Shown here: piece after piece, positions 1 to 8,028 of the stretch
Layout of the letters: the number at the start of each line of letters is the position of its first letter
Numbering within the stretch: position 1 is the stretch's first letter
From: JBCBSZ01 sp039185015
GTDB lineage: Bacteria > Actinomycetota > Acidimicrobiia > Acidimicrobiales > Poriferisodalaceae
Assembly (NCBI GenBank): GCA_039185015.1
Contig: JBCDAU010000053.1
Span: forward strand, 1 to 33,496
Length of the DNA: 33,496 nt
Direction of reading: 5' to 3'
The notes under the pieces: model-generated
Told to the model about the DNA's origin: nothing
Seen by the model: only the letters and a program-made list of their open reading frames with translations
Database searches by the model: none
Translations under genes and position numbers: made by a program

Positions 1-1
1 C

Positions 2-151
2 CAGCCGATGGGAGGCGAGGAGACGTGGGTGCCGAGCGGGCGTGCCGGCACGCCCGACCCCCACATAGACTGAGCCGCCGATCAGCCGGTGACCGACGCG
101 TCACCGGAGGCGACGCTGGACGAGCTCGTCCGGGTGCTCCAGGCCGCGTGA
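2..151 (+). pseudogene. Possible C-terminal end of an upstream gene, interrupted
   Basis: Reading from base 2, a codon pattern with G/C in nearly every third position runs to a TGA at 71-73. The same frame then continues with equally coding-like codons to a TGA at 149-151, ending in a helix-like segment (PEATLDELVRVLQAA). This looks like the tail of a plus-strand gene that enters from outside the window and carries either an in-frame stop or a nearby frameshift. Alternatively the gene simply ends at 73 and the rest is chance or a tiny ORF starting at the GTG at 89. No family can be recognised from so short a tail. Confidence 0.25.
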
Positions 152-155
152 GCCG

Positions 156-193
156 TCGGGGCGGCGCGAGCCGACCAGCGCGCACCGCCCCGA
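156..193. terminator. Bidirectional hairpin between convergent genes
   Basis: The arms TCGGGGCGG (156-164) and CCGCCCCGA (185-193) pair perfectly. An inner CGCG/CGCG can extend the stem past a two-base bulge. It lies between the end of the upstream plus-strand frame (151) and the stop of the minus-strand acetyltransferase (198), where a shared terminator would be expected. There is no clear U-tract on either side. Confidence 0.45.
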
Positions 194-197
194 TCAT

Positions 198-686
198 TCA
201 CTCGACGAGGCGCTTCCAGAAGGTCACCTTGTGATCACCGGGCCCGTAGAAGTCACGCACACGAGCCTCCTCGACGAAGCCACGCGCCGCGTAGAAGCGA
301 CGCGCGGCCACGTCGTCGGTGAGGCTCGACGTGTCCACGATGAGGGTCCGAGCGACGGTCTCGCCGCGGGTCCGCAGGTCCCGCTCGAGGTGGTCGATGA
401 GGACCGTCCCCGCGCCGCCACCGTGTCGGTCGGGATCAGCGGCGATGAAGTACAGGTTCCACATCCGGTCGGCGAACGGCTCGGGCGCGTAGTAGACCGC
501 TGCCGTCACCGATCCGTCGTCGAGCACGATCCACTCGTCATCGTCGAGGGTGCCGTCGAAGAACCCGGCGAGCATCTCGTCGAAGACGCCCACCTCGTCG
601 GGCTCGAACATGTGGTTGTCGAGCGCCAGTTGTTTGATCTGTTCGGCGTCCGCTGCCGTGGCGGCGCGGACGATGGGGTCGTTCAC
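198..686 (-). CDS. GNAT family N-acetyltransferase
   Basis: The 162-residue product has the compact length and layout of a GNAT acetyltransferase, which moves an acetyl group from acetyl-CoA to an amine. The acetyl-CoA pyrophosphate loop is visible as DRHGGGAGT (about 86-94), following the hydrophobic strand WNLYFIAAD. The C-terminal part (VDTSS...AARRFYAARGFVEE) is the usual GNAT strand 5/helix 4 region. The GTG at 686 is preferred over an upstream ATG (719) because GGAAGAG lies just before it and the protein then starts NDPIVRAAT, the normal GNAT opening. The substrate cannot be told. It lies alone, downstream of a 200-base gap that follows the Rieske gene stop. Confidence 0.85.
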   Translation of the reverse strand: MNDPIVRAATAADAEQIKQLALDNHMFEPDEVGVFDEMLAGFFDGTLDDDEWIVLDDGSVTAAVYYAPEPFADRMWNLYFIAADPDRHGGGAGTVLIDHLERDLRTRGETVARTLIVDTSSLTDDVAARRFYAARGFVEEARVRDFYGPGDHKVTFWKRLVE

Positions 687-865
687 TGTTCTCTTCCTTC
701 GCGAGATCCGTCTGACCAAGGGCTCGGGAGCCAGAGCGCGGCTCGACCGAGCGGTGCCGTGCGCGCAGCGTCCGGCGCACGGCGGTTCAGGCGGTGATGT
801 TCGACCTCACGAAAGGACCTCCGGCCGTCGCCGACGACCGTAGTCCGCGGCGCTGGACGACCGTG

Positions 866-878
866 CCCGATTTTCGGG
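866..878 (-). terminator. Short hairpin downstream of the Rieske gene
   Basis: CCCGA (866-870), a three-base TTT loop and TCGGG (874-878) form a small hairpin 8 bases beyond the stop of the minus-strand Rieske oxygenase. No U-tract follows on the minus strand, so this is only a candidate terminator. Confidence 0.3.
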
Positions 879-886
879 ACGTCGGC

Positions 887-2296
887 CTACCAGCCGGGAT
901 CGAAGCCGCCGGCGACGAGGTGATCCCTCACCCTCAACTGGAGGTGTCGAGCCCGGCTCTCCTGGTAGTTGCCGAGGGTCTGACCCCGCTTGAGGCTGGC
1001 CCGGAAGCCACGGGTCTGGGCCGCCATGTTGGCGGTGTCCTCGTCGTAGACCTTGCCGAGACCGCCGAGTCCCTTGGCGAGCGTGTAGCTCTCGTCGACA
1101 TCGAGGTGGGTGATCTCGGGCGGGAGTGGAGCTTCGCCATCGAGCGGTCGGGGCCGCAGCATCAACAGGTCGAAGTAGCAGTGGTCGATGCTGTCAGGAT
1201 CCGGCCGGAAGCGGTAGACCATCGGCAGCTGCAGGCCCGGGAAGAAGAAGGCGTTCGGGAAGCAGAAGTACTCGATCGAGTCGAGGGTCATCGTGACGCT
1301 GAGGTGGGAGAAGTCCCGCCCGTACTTCTTCCCCAGCTCCTCCTGGACGAAACCGGCGATCACGTCGCGGGCGCGCTTGCCGTCGGCCAGCTCGATCGGG
1401 TCCATGTCCTTGGGGCGGTTGCGGAGGGCGTGGGCGAGGATCTCCTCCTCGGTCCGCTTCACCGGTCGCTGCGGGCTGTCGAGGGCGGTGGTGTGGATGA
1501 AGCGGCTGACGTTGGGTTCGAAGACGTCGTACTGGGTGGTGACCTCATCGCCGAGCTGGCCGCTCGCGTGGGTCTCGCGCACGTGGTACGCCTCGAGGAA
1601 CGCCTCGATCCCGGCCTTCCAGTTGCAGGGCAGGCGCTTGCGCACGTGGGTCTCGACGTAGCGGCCCTCGAAATCGAACTCGGCGAAGTGCTCGACGAGC
1701 ACGCCGAGGTGGTCGGCGAGAGGAGCGGCGTCCTGGTCGAAGTTGATCCAGACGAAGCCGGCGAAGACCTCGACCGGCATCTCGGGCAGTCGGTGCGACT
1801 CATCGCCGACGTGCGGGAAGTCCCACCGATCGGGCAGGTCGATGAGCTCGCCGTCGAGCGACCAGGTCCACCCGTGGAACGGGCACTTCAGCTGGTGGGC
1901 GAACCCGCAGGAGTCCGGCGGCCGCAGCTGCGTGCCACGGTGCATGCAGGCGTTGTAGTACGCCTTGATCGATCCGTCATCGGCCCGAAGGATCAGGGCC
2001 GAGAGGTCGCCGATGTCGTACACCTGATAGTCGCCGGCCTCCGGGATGTGGTCGACGTGGCAGGCCCACTGCCAGGTCTTCGACCACATGTGGGCGTACT
2101 CCGCGGCGGCGTAGTCCTCCGAGATGTAGTTCTCGTAGGGCAGATCCGCGTCGCCGAAGAATACCGGCGACTCGACCAGCATCGGCGCCGGCGGGGGCGG
2201 TGCCGGATCGGCCAGCAGCTGCTCGTGCAACGTCGGTCCCGGGGCCCGTGCCACCCCCGGAGCCGCATCCCCCTGCGTCCCGTTCCCGTCGGTCAT
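887..2296 (-). CDS. Rieske aromatic ring-hydroxylating oxygenase, large subunit
   Basis: The 469-residue product is a Rieske non-haem iron oxygenase alpha subunit, which uses O2 and electrons from a separate reductase to hydroxylate or demethylate a substrate. The [2Fe-2S] ligands are C117, H119, C138 and H141 (CMHR ... CPFHGWTW). The mononuclear iron site is EAYHVRETH with H238 and H243. The length and the C-terminal alpha/beta domain match ring-hydroxylating dioxygenase alpha subunits. The first ~35 residues are Pro/Ala-rich and probably disordered. The ATG at 2296 is chosen because a -10-like TAACGT (2309-2304) ends seven bases upstream and there is no ribosome-binding site, as expected for a leaderless message. 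No beta subunit, ferredoxin or reductase is adjacent. The substrate is unknown. It is divergent from the isomerase gene, with 59 bases between the starts. Confidence 0.9.
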   Translation of the reverse strand: MTDGNGTQGDAAPGVARAPGPTLHEQLLADPAPPPPAPMLVESPVFFGDADLPYENYISEDYAAAEYAHMWSKTWQWACHVDHIPEAGDYQVYDIGDLSALILRADDGSIKAYYNACMHRGTQLRPPDSCGFAHQLKCPFHGWTWSLDGELIDLPDRWDFPHVGDESHRLPEMPVEVFAGFVWINFDQDAAPLADHLGVLVEHFAEFDFEGRYVETHVRKRLPCNWKAGIEAFLEAYHVRETHASGQLGDEVTTQYDVFEPNVSRFIHTTALDSPQRPVKRTEEEILAHALRNRPKDMDPIELADGKRARDVIAGFVQEELGKKYGRDFSHLSVTMTLDSIEYFCFPNAFFFPGLQLPMVYRFRPDPDSIDHCYFDLLMLRPRPLDGEAPLPPEITHLDVDESYTLAKGLGGLGKVYDEDTANMAAQTRGFRASLKRGQTLGNYQESRARHLQLRVRDHLVAGGFDPGW

Positions 2297-2303
2297 GCCC
2301 TGA

Positions 2304-2309
2304 ACGTTA
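2304..2309 (-). promoter_or_regulatory. -10 element, leaderless start of Rieske gene
   Basis: TAACGT on the minus strand is followed by seven bases and the ATG at 2296. This fits the TANNNT -10 consensus, with transcription starting at or next to the start codon. Confidence 0.5.
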
Positions 2310-2355
2310 GTGACCGAGATCGGTGCCGGCCGAGCCCGTGGGCCAGACTTCGACA

Positions 2356-3204
2356 ATGGGGGCACGTGATCTCGGACCGGACGACCTCGTCTGGGACCAC
2401 TTCAGTCGACCCCGGGACGAGGACGTGGTCGCCAGGATCCACGCCGCTGCAGACGCCGGCTACGCCGGCATCGGCTTGTTCCTGGGGGCGTGGGCGAAGC
2501 TGCGGGACCACGACGACGCACTGGATCGCATCGACGCGGCGCTCGATGAGACCGGGATGTCGATCGTCAACATCGAGACCGCCCGCGGGTGGGCCGGCGG
2601 CGACGTCGAGGGATGCCGGCGCCAGGCGGACCTCGCCTTCGAGATCGCCGACCGGTACGGCTGCCGGTACCTCCAGGTCATCGGCGACGCACCGGGAGCG
2701 CTGGACGTGGCGACCGCCGCCCAGGGCTTCGGCGATCTGTGCGACCGGGCCGCCGACCACGGCCTCCTGATCGGCCTCGAGTGGGTTCCGCAGATGACCA
2801 ACGTCGAGACGGCCACCCAGGCCCTGCAGGTGGTCGAGGCCGCTGATCGGGCGAACGGCGGGTTCTGCTTCGACGCCTGGCACCTGACCCGGTCGACCAA
2901 CGACGTGGAGGAGCTGCGGGCGTTGCCGGGGGAGCGCATCGCTGCTGCGCAGTGGAGCGACGGGCCGCTCGTGCCCGACGTCGACGACTACTACACCGAC
3001 ACCACCAGCAACCGTGTGCCACCGGGGAGCGGGGAGTTCCGGCTCCTCGAGATGGTCAGGGTCCTCGACGAGATCGGCTCGGAGGCACCCACGAGCATCG
3101 AGCTGCACTCGACGGCCCTCTATGCGGCACCGATCGACGCTGCGGCGCAGATCGCCGCCGACGGCATGCGCGGGGTACTGGCGGTGGCGAGGGGGAACGC
3201 ATGA
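2356..3204 (+). CDS. Sugar phosphate isomerase/epimerase-like TIM barrel protein
   Basis: The 282-residue protein matches the xylose-isomerase-like TIM barrel family (AP endonuclease 2 superfamily), whose members isomerise or epimerise sugars or related polyols using a bound divalent metal. Likely metal ligands sit at strand ends: E142 in LIGLEW, D173 and H176 in CFDAWH, and E249 in SIELHS. The ATG at 2356 is the best start: it opens directly into a conserved-looking strand (DDLVWDHFSRP), and a weak -10 (CAGACT, 2344-2349) lies six bases upstream. Its stop overlaps the start of the SDR gene (ATGA), so the two are translationally coupled and probably act in one pathway. The substrate is unknown; inositol-, sugar-acid- or hydroxypyruvate-isomerase-like roles are all possible. 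Confidence 0.8.
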   Translation: MGARDLGPDDLVWDHFSRPRDEDVVARIHAAADAGYAGIGLFLGAWAKLRDHDDALDRIDAALDETGMSIVNIETARGWAGGDVEGCRRQADLAFEIADRYGCRYLQVIGDAPGALDVATAAQGFGDLCDRAADHGLLIGLEWVPQMTNVETATQALQVVEAADRANGGFCFDAWHLTRSTNDVEELRALPGERIAAAQWSDGPLVPDVDDYYTDTTSNRVPPGSGEFRLLEMVRVLDEIGSEAPTSIELHSTALYAAPIDAAAQIAADGMRGVLAVARGNA

Positions 3205-4004
3205 AGGACCGAGTCGCGATCGTGACCGCAGGCGCCGACGGGATCGGCCGCGGGATCGTCGAAGCACTCGCCGAACGGGGAGCGATCGTCGCCAGCCTCG
3301 ACCTCGATCAGGCGGCGAACGAGGCGTTGTGCGCTGAGCAGGCCGCGCTCGGCCACGACGTGTCGGCCCTCACCTGCGACGTCGGCGAGCTCGACGACGT
3401 CGTCCAGGCGGCACAGGACGTGATCGAGGACATCGGACGGCCGACGATCCTCGTGAACAACGCCGGTCTGTGGAGCGACACCTCGCTCACCGGAGGAGAC
3501 GTGCGTGCCCAGGTCTCGGCGTACCGCAGATCACTGGACGTCAACGCCGTCGGCGCGTTCGCGATGACGGCGTCGGTGGTCGAGGCGATGACGCAGGCCG
3601 GCGGCGGTGACGTCGTCAACGTGATCACCGATCACGTCCACCCCGCCCACCGCATCGCCTATCCAGGTGCCACCGGCTACGACGGCGGCAAGTACGCGCT
3701 GTGGCGCCTCACCTCGTCGTGGCCGGGGGAGTTGAGCGAGCTGGGCATCCGCGTCAACGGCCTCTGCTTCGGCGCCACCGACACGCCGATGCTCCGGGCG
3801 GTGAACCCCGGCATGGCCGAGCAGGGCATGCGGCCCGCGGACGTGGCCCGCGCGGTGTGCAACGTGATCGACCAGGGGCCGGACGGGCCAACCGGCAAGA
3901 GCTACCTGTTCGGCCTGTCACGGGCACCGCTGGAGGTCAGCCGGGCGCAGATCGAGGCGCTCGCCCCCGGCGGCGACGAATCGCTCCACATCGTCGACTG
4001 GTGA
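3201..4004 (+). CDS. Short-chain dehydrogenase/reductase (SDR), atypical active site
   Basis: The 267-residue protein is a classical-size SDR, an NAD(P)-dependent alcohol/ketone oxidoreductase. It has the glycine-rich loop TAGADGIG (9-16), an acidic residue D34 after strand 2 that favours NAD over NADP, NNAG (86-89), and the catalytic pair Y160/K164 (YDGGK). The segment that normally carries the catalytic Ser reads NVITDHVHP (140-148), so Ser is absent and T143 or D144 takes its place, with about four extra residues before Tyr. Catalysis may be altered. GAGGGGG precedes the ATG, which overlaps the isomerase stop by four bases. The pair looks like an isomerase-dehydrogenase module for a sugar or polyol. 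It ends 13 bases from the convergent oxygenase gene. Confidence 0.87.
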   Translation: MKDRVAIVTAGADGIGRGIVEALAERGAIVASLDLDQAANEALCAEQAALGHDVSALTCDVGELDDVVQAAQDVIEDIGRPTILVNNAGLWSDTSLTGGDVRAQVSAYRRSLDVNAVGAFAMTASVVEAMTQAGGGDVVNVITDHVHPAHRIAYPGATGYDGGKYALWRLTSSWPGELSELGIRVNGLCFGATDTPMLRAVNPGMAEQGMRPADVARAVCNVIDQGPDGPTGKSYLFGLSRAPLEVSRAQIEALAPGGDESLHIVDW

Positions 4005-4017
4005 GGAGCGGGGAGGC

Positions 4018-5049
4018 TCAGCCGCCGTAGTGGTGGGTGACCACCCGGCCGGCCCGCATCTCCTCGGCTGCCTGGCGGGCATCAGCGATCGCCCGGTCCA
4101 GCTGCTGCGCCGCGCTGTCGGCGTCGCCCGCCCAGTCGAGGTCGTCGATGAGCCGGCCGAGGCGGTCCGCCGAGCGCCACGCCGCGAAGCGCGACCACTC
4201 GGTGTAGAGGGCCCCGGGATCGTCGACGCCGATCAGGTCGGCGGAACGGCTCTGATCGTCGATCGTGGTGTCGAGGGCGACGTAGCCGTTGACCATCGTG
4301 ATCCGCTCCCCGGGCTCGTCGAGCGGCGCCGCGCGGTGCACGACCATGTTGCCGTGGAGCGCGATGCCCCAGCCGGGACCGGGCAGCTCGGGTGCTTCGA
4401 CCCGATCCGGCGGGGGTGTCGCCCCGTGGCTCGCGAGCTCGGCCGCCTCGTGCTTCGTGCCCCGGAACCACTGGAATCGCCCGCCGACGACGTCGGCCGG
4501 GTCGGTCACGGTGATCACGACGTCGAGGGGCAGGGTGTCGTGGTGCCACTTGTCGATCGGGTCGCCGACGCTGGCCGGTGGGTAGTTGAGGTGGCCGAGG
4601 TGATGGGGCATCGGGTGGGGAGCGACCGGCGTGTCGTAGATCGCAGCGAGGTGCGCGTTCAGATCGGGCGACAGACAGAGATCGCGCAGCCAACGGGAGC
4701 GGTAGCAACCGCCTCGGACGGTCCGCTCGATGCGATCGGCGGCCGGCTGGACGAAGGCCTCGAGACGTCGAGCGGTGTCGAGGAGGATGGCTGCTCCCTC
4801 GTCGCTGAGGACGCGGAACGGTCCGGCCAGCGCGACTGGTGTCGCGGTGGCCGCGATCTCGGCATCGGCATACCCGAGCTCGGCGAGCTGGACGATGCCG
4901 ACCGGCGGCTCCAACGCGAGGTGTCGCTCGGGATCGAACGGCTCCTCCTGGTCGAGCCACTCGAAGCCCGGGGGCGACTCGCTCGGGAACGGGATCGCCA
5001 GGTGCGGTGCCATGGGCGAAGCGTACGGGCGCTTCGCCGGCGTGCTCAC
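4018..5049 (-). CDS. Fe(II)/2-oxoglutarate-type dioxygenase (phytanoyl-CoA hydroxylase-like)
   Basis: The 343-residue product shows the double-stranded beta-helix iron site: H169/H170 and D171 in KWHHDTLPLD, then the distal H238 in MVVHRAAP, followed by ERITMVNGY, whose R249 is the likely 2-oxoglutarate carboxylate ligand. Between them GGRFQWFRGT resembles the strand motif of phytanoyl-CoA dioxygenase-like enzymes. Family members hydroxylate or desaturate small molecules with O2 and 2OG. The GTG start at 5049 overlaps the stop of the upstream P450-like gene (GTGA), so this is the third gene of a coupled P450 cassette and probably acts on the same substrate. An in-frame ATG 12 codons later is an alternative start. 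The substrate is unknown. Confidence 0.8.
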   Translation of the reverse strand: MSTPAKRPYASPMAPHLAIPFPSESPPGFEWLDQEEPFDPERHLALEPPVGIVQLAELGYADAEIAATATPVALAGPFRVLSDEGAAILLDTARRLEAFVQPAADRIERTVRGGCYRSRWLRDLCLSPDLNAHLAAIYDTPVAPHPMPHHLGHLNYPPASVGDPIDKWHHDTLPLDVVITVTDPADVVGGRFQWFRGTKHEAAELASHGATPPPDRVEAPELPGPGWGIALHGNMVVHRAAPLDEPGERITMVNGYVALDTTIDDQSRSADLIGVDDPGALYTEWSRFAAWRSADRLGRLIDDLDWAGDADSAAQQLDRAIADARQAAEEMRAGRVVTHHYGG

Positions 5050-6386
5050 GTCCGCTCGACGACCAGTTCCCAGCTGCGATGGGGCCCTCCGAGGCGCGAC
5101 GCGCTGGGTCGCGCGGCCTCGGGGTCGGCCAGCGCAGGAACACCGACGCGATCGAGGAGCGCGCCGGTGGCGACGACGGCCACGTCGCGAACTCGGGCGT
5201 AGCGCGACCGCGGTCGATCCTCGGGCACCGCCGGGAAGAGGGAGGGGGGCCCGAGCGCAGGCACGACACCGGCCGCCAGTCCGTCAGCGCGGTGGTGGCC
5301 CCGCGGCTCCCGTTGGCACAGGTCGAGTCGGAACGGATCGAACGTGTCCGGGTCGCCGAAGATGCGTGGGTCGCGGTTCGCCGCAGCGACCGAGCAGATC
5401 ACTCGTGCGCCTTCAGGAAGGAGTTGCCCGAAGCGCTCGACCTCGTGCCGAGCCCATCGCTCGGCGGCGACGACGGGCGGCGAATGGCGGACCGCCTCCA
5501 GCCAGCCGGCGACGACGAGCCGTCGGTCGTCGACGATGCGCTCGGCGTGACCCGGATGCGTGGCGAGGAGGAACCAGAGGTTGGCCATCGAGCCCGGCAG
5601 CGTCTGTGGGTCGGCCTCGACCACGGTGGCGGCGATGTCGTCGCCACCAACCGGCCGGTCCAGCTCCAGACGTGCTGCCACGGAGATCAGATCGGCACCG
5701 TCGTCGCCGCGTCGCTCGTCGACCAATCGGTCGAACCGGGCGGCGAGCTCGTCGAACGCGGACAGCGCGCTCGCCCGACCTGCCGGGTCCGCCATGCCGG
5801 CGTTGCGCAGGCGCCCGACCGTCGAGACGAACCACGGCCAGTCGTCCGGGTCGAGCCCGAGCACCCGGCACTCGAGCTCGGCAGCCAGTCGGTCAGCGAC
5901 GCCCAGCGCGACCTCGCCCTCGGCGCCGAGGGCCCGCGCGACCAGGCGTTCGGCCACGTCGGCCGCGTCGGCGTCCCAGACGTCCGCCTCGGCCTGCATC
6001 ACCGGGACGTGACGGCCCAGGTCCCGGCCGCGGCGGTGCAGGTCGAAGGACCAACGCCAGGTGCGGGTCTCGAAGTTCGCGTCGTCGACGAGCACGGACG
6101 TCACGTCGTCGTAGCGGGTCACCCAGAAGGCGTTGCCCGCCCAGTCGCGGTAGCAGGGGCCGTGCTCCCTGAGGGCACCGACGAGCCCATACGGGTCGTC
6201 GAGGTACCGGTCGGACCAGAGATGTCTGGGCAGGATGTCGGGCGACGACTCGGTGATGCGCCGACGCTGGTAGATCTCGTAGCTGCGGTATCCGCGCTCG
6301 TCGGCGTCACGCGATGGAACCGCTCGCTCTCCCTCGTCCGGGTCGGCCTCGACGGCGAGGGAGGGCCGGTCCGCGCTGCGACTCAC
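5046..6386 (-). CDS. Cytochrome P450-like protein lacking the haem-ligand Cys
   Basis: The 446-residue protein has the P450 fold features: an I-helix region ending ANLWFLLATHP (268-278), the K-helix E-x-x-R as E297-A-V-R300 followed by HSPPV, and a PERF-like FDPFR (349-353). Where the haem loop FGxGxHxCxGxxLA should be, the sequence aligns without gaps as FPAVPEDRPRSRYA (384-397), so the Cys position is R391 and the glycines and His are also gone. The I-helix A-G-x-E-T is ADPQT. The neighbouring L-helix (YARVRDVAVVATGALL) remains, and no other frame restores the motif, so this is not a simple frameshift. The gene is intact, GTG-started and overlaps both neighbours by four bases. It may be a non-catalytic partner of the adjacent P450, as known for EryCII/DesVIII-type P450 homologues, or a recently degenerate copy. 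Confidence 0.85.
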   Translation of the reverse strand: MSRSADRPSLAVEADPDEGERAVPSRDADERGYRSYEIYQRRRITESSPDILPRHLWSDRYLDDPYGLVGALREHGPCYRDWAGNAFWVTRYDDVTSVLVDDANFETRTWRWSFDLHRRGRDLGRHVPVMQAEADVWDADAADVAERLVARALGAEGEVALGVADRLAAELECRVLGLDPDDWPWFVSTVGRLRNAGMADPAGRASALSAFDELAARFDRLVDERRGDDGADLISVAARLELDRPVGGDDIAATVVEADPQTLPGSMANLWFLLATHPGHAERIVDDRRLVVAGWLEAVRHSPPVVAAERWARHEVERFGQLLPEGARVICSVAAANRDPRIFGDPDTFDPFRLDLCQREPRGHHRADGLAAGVVPALGPPSLFPAVPEDRPRSRYARVRDVAVVATGALLDRVGVPALADPEAARPSASRLGGPHRSWELVVERT

Positions 6387-7819
6387 GATGTGATGGGCTC
6401 GAAGCTGATCCAGAGCTCCCGGATCGCTCCGGTGCCGATCGGCGCCAACGAGCCGTCGATGTCGGTGGGCATGCGCTCGGCTTCGATCCGGACTTCGGTG
6501 ATCCGCTCGGCCAGGACCTGGGAGCCGACGACGGTCTCCTGCTGGGAGATCCACGCGCCGGGGCAGAGGTGGGGGCCGACGCCGAAGGCCATGTGGTTGC
6601 GCCGGCCCTCCGAGTCGTAGCCGGAGCGGAGCAGCTTCTCCCAGTAGAGGTCGACCCGGTCGATGTCGAAGCGCTCCGGCTCCTCGAAGACGCGCTCGTC
6701 GTGGTTCGCAGCGAAGTCGACCATGTGGATCAACGAGCCGGCGGGGATCGTGACCCCGTGGAGCGTGATCTCGTGGCTGTTCTGTCGAGGCTGTCCGCCG
6801 ACCGACGACGAGTGGCGGAGCGCCTCGTGGAAGGCCTGCAGGAAGCGATCCGGGTCGGCCACCACCGTCGCGAACTGCTCCGGGTGCTGCAAGAGCAGGT
6901 ACCAGAGGTTGAGGATCGCCCCTCGGGTGGTCTCACCGCCGCCTCCGACGATGAGTGCGATGTTCGAGGTGATCTCCTCGGTCGACATCACCGCGCCATC
7001 GATCTCGGAGCGACAGAGCTCGCTGATGATGTCGAGGCCGATGATCTCGCCGCCGTCGTCGATCAGGTGGCCCGGCTCGCGGCGCCGCAGCTCGACCAGC
7101 TCGGTCACGTAGTCCTCGAGGTCCTGCCGAGCAGTGATGCCCTCGTGCGCCGTGTCGGAGCCACCGAGGCCCCGCATCATCGCCGAGTACCACCAGAAGA
7201 AGCGGTCCTGCGCGTCGTCGGGGATGCCGAGCACCTGACAGACGACACGGATCGGGAACTCGTTGGCGAACGCCTGCCCGAGCTCGATCGTCCGGCGACC
7301 GGTCGCCGGATCGACGTGGACGAAGTCCGCCGGCTCGGGTCCGGCGAAGCGCTCGATCAGCTCGTCGGCGAGCTCGCGGATGGCGAAGAGACGGCGGTCG
7401 AGCGCCTTGCCGATCAGGTGGCGGCCGTAGATGTTGCGGCGGCGTCGGTGCTCGATGCCGCTGAGCTCCAGCTGGGTGTTGCCGAGGACCCCGGAGGAGC
7501 TCCCCTTCGGGATCGTGTTGAAGCCGGCCTCGTCGAAGTAGCAGGCGGTGACGTCCTCGAACCGGGTGACGTAGTAGGCGTTGTGCTGCACGTCGTGGAA
7601 GACCGGGTAGTGATCCTGCAGGATCCGGTAGTAGGGGTAGGGGTTCCGTTGGAACTCCCTGGTCGAGAAGATCCGAGCGTCGAACAGCGGCGTGCCGTCG
7701 GGTGCGGTCCCCATGTCGTAGGCCGTCCCCAGCGGCTGCAAGGGCACGTCGAGGCGCGCGCGCTCGGCGCGTCGGCCCTCGGCGAGCGCGACATCGAGCG
7801 GATCAGCAGCTCCAACCAT
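6383..7819 (-). CDS. Cytochrome P450
   Basis: The 478-residue protein is a complete bacterial class I-type P450 mono-oxygenase. It shows the C-helix region IEHRRRR (122-128), I-helix GGGETT (293-298), E332-A-L-R335 and the haem loop FGVGPHLCPG (412-421) with C419 as iron ligand. It would insert one oxygen atom into an organic substrate using electrons from a ferredoxin that is not encoded here. The ATG at 7819 is chosen over 7825 because the strong ribosome-binding site GGGGAAG lies 6-7 bases before it and would touch the earlier ATG. Its stop overlaps the start of the P450-like gene. It is divergent from an acyl-CoA synthetase across 209 bases, which suggests a lipid, terpenoid or aromatic-acid substrate (inference). 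Confidence 0.93.
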   Translation of the reverse strand: MVGAADPLDVALAEGRRAERARLDVPLQPLGTAYDMGTAPDGTPLFDARIFSTREFQRNPYPYYRILQDHYPVFHDVQHNAYYVTRFEDVTACYFDEAGFNTIPKGSSSGVLGNTQLELSGIEHRRRRNIYGRHLIGKALDRRLFAIRELADELIERFAGPEPADFVHVDPATGRRTIELGQAFANEFPIRVVCQVLGIPDDAQDRFFWWYSAMMRGLGGSDTAHEGITARQDLEDYVTELVELRRREPGHLIDDGGEIIGLDIISELCRSEIDGAVMSTEEITSNIALIVGGGGETTRGAILNLWYLLLQHPEQFATVVADPDRFLQAFHEALRHSSSVGGQPRQNSHEITLHGVTIPAGSLIHMVDFAANHDERVFEEPERFDIDRVDLYWEKLLRSGYDSEGRRNHMAFGVGPHLCPGAWISQQETVVGSQVLAERITEVRIEAERMPTDIDGSLAPIGTGAIRELWISFEPITS

Positions 7820-7970
7820 CGGCATCTTCCCCTGCCTGTCCCCGAGGCGAGTCTTCCAGGTCCCGGTCGCGCGGACCTCACCCGTCGGAGCGGCGGCCTG
7901 CGCTCAGCCGACGACGGTCGGAGCGAACGCCGTCGACGAGAGACCGGCACGACCGTGTTGTCCCCGAAAC

Positions 7971-7984
7971 GTGACCGGCGTCAC
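7971..7984. promoter_or_regulatory. Inverted repeat in divergent promoter region
   Basis: GTGAC-CGGC-GTCAC is a perfect 5+5 inverted repeat lying between the divergent P450 and acyl-CoA synthetase genes, 44 bases upstream of the latter. It could be an operator shared by both transcripts. It is short enough in GC-rich DNA that chance is possible. No clear -35/-10 pair was found in this 209-base gap. Confidence 0.25.
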
Positions 7985-8028
7985 CGCCACGCGCGACCAT
8001 GCGTGCCGAGCAGAGGAGGGAGACGCTC

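Noticed and set aside
794..2770. Long plus-strand frame opposite the Rieske gene
   Set aside because: It is the antisense shadow of a clear Rieske oxygenase and of the isomerase; its Val/Glu/Asp/Gly-rich composition is typical of antisense frames in GC-rich DNA.
5100..5350. Frameshift as the cause of the missing P450 haem motif
   Set aside because: Neither of the other minus-strand frames contains FGxGxHxC, and the native frame aligns to the motif and to the L-helix without a gap.
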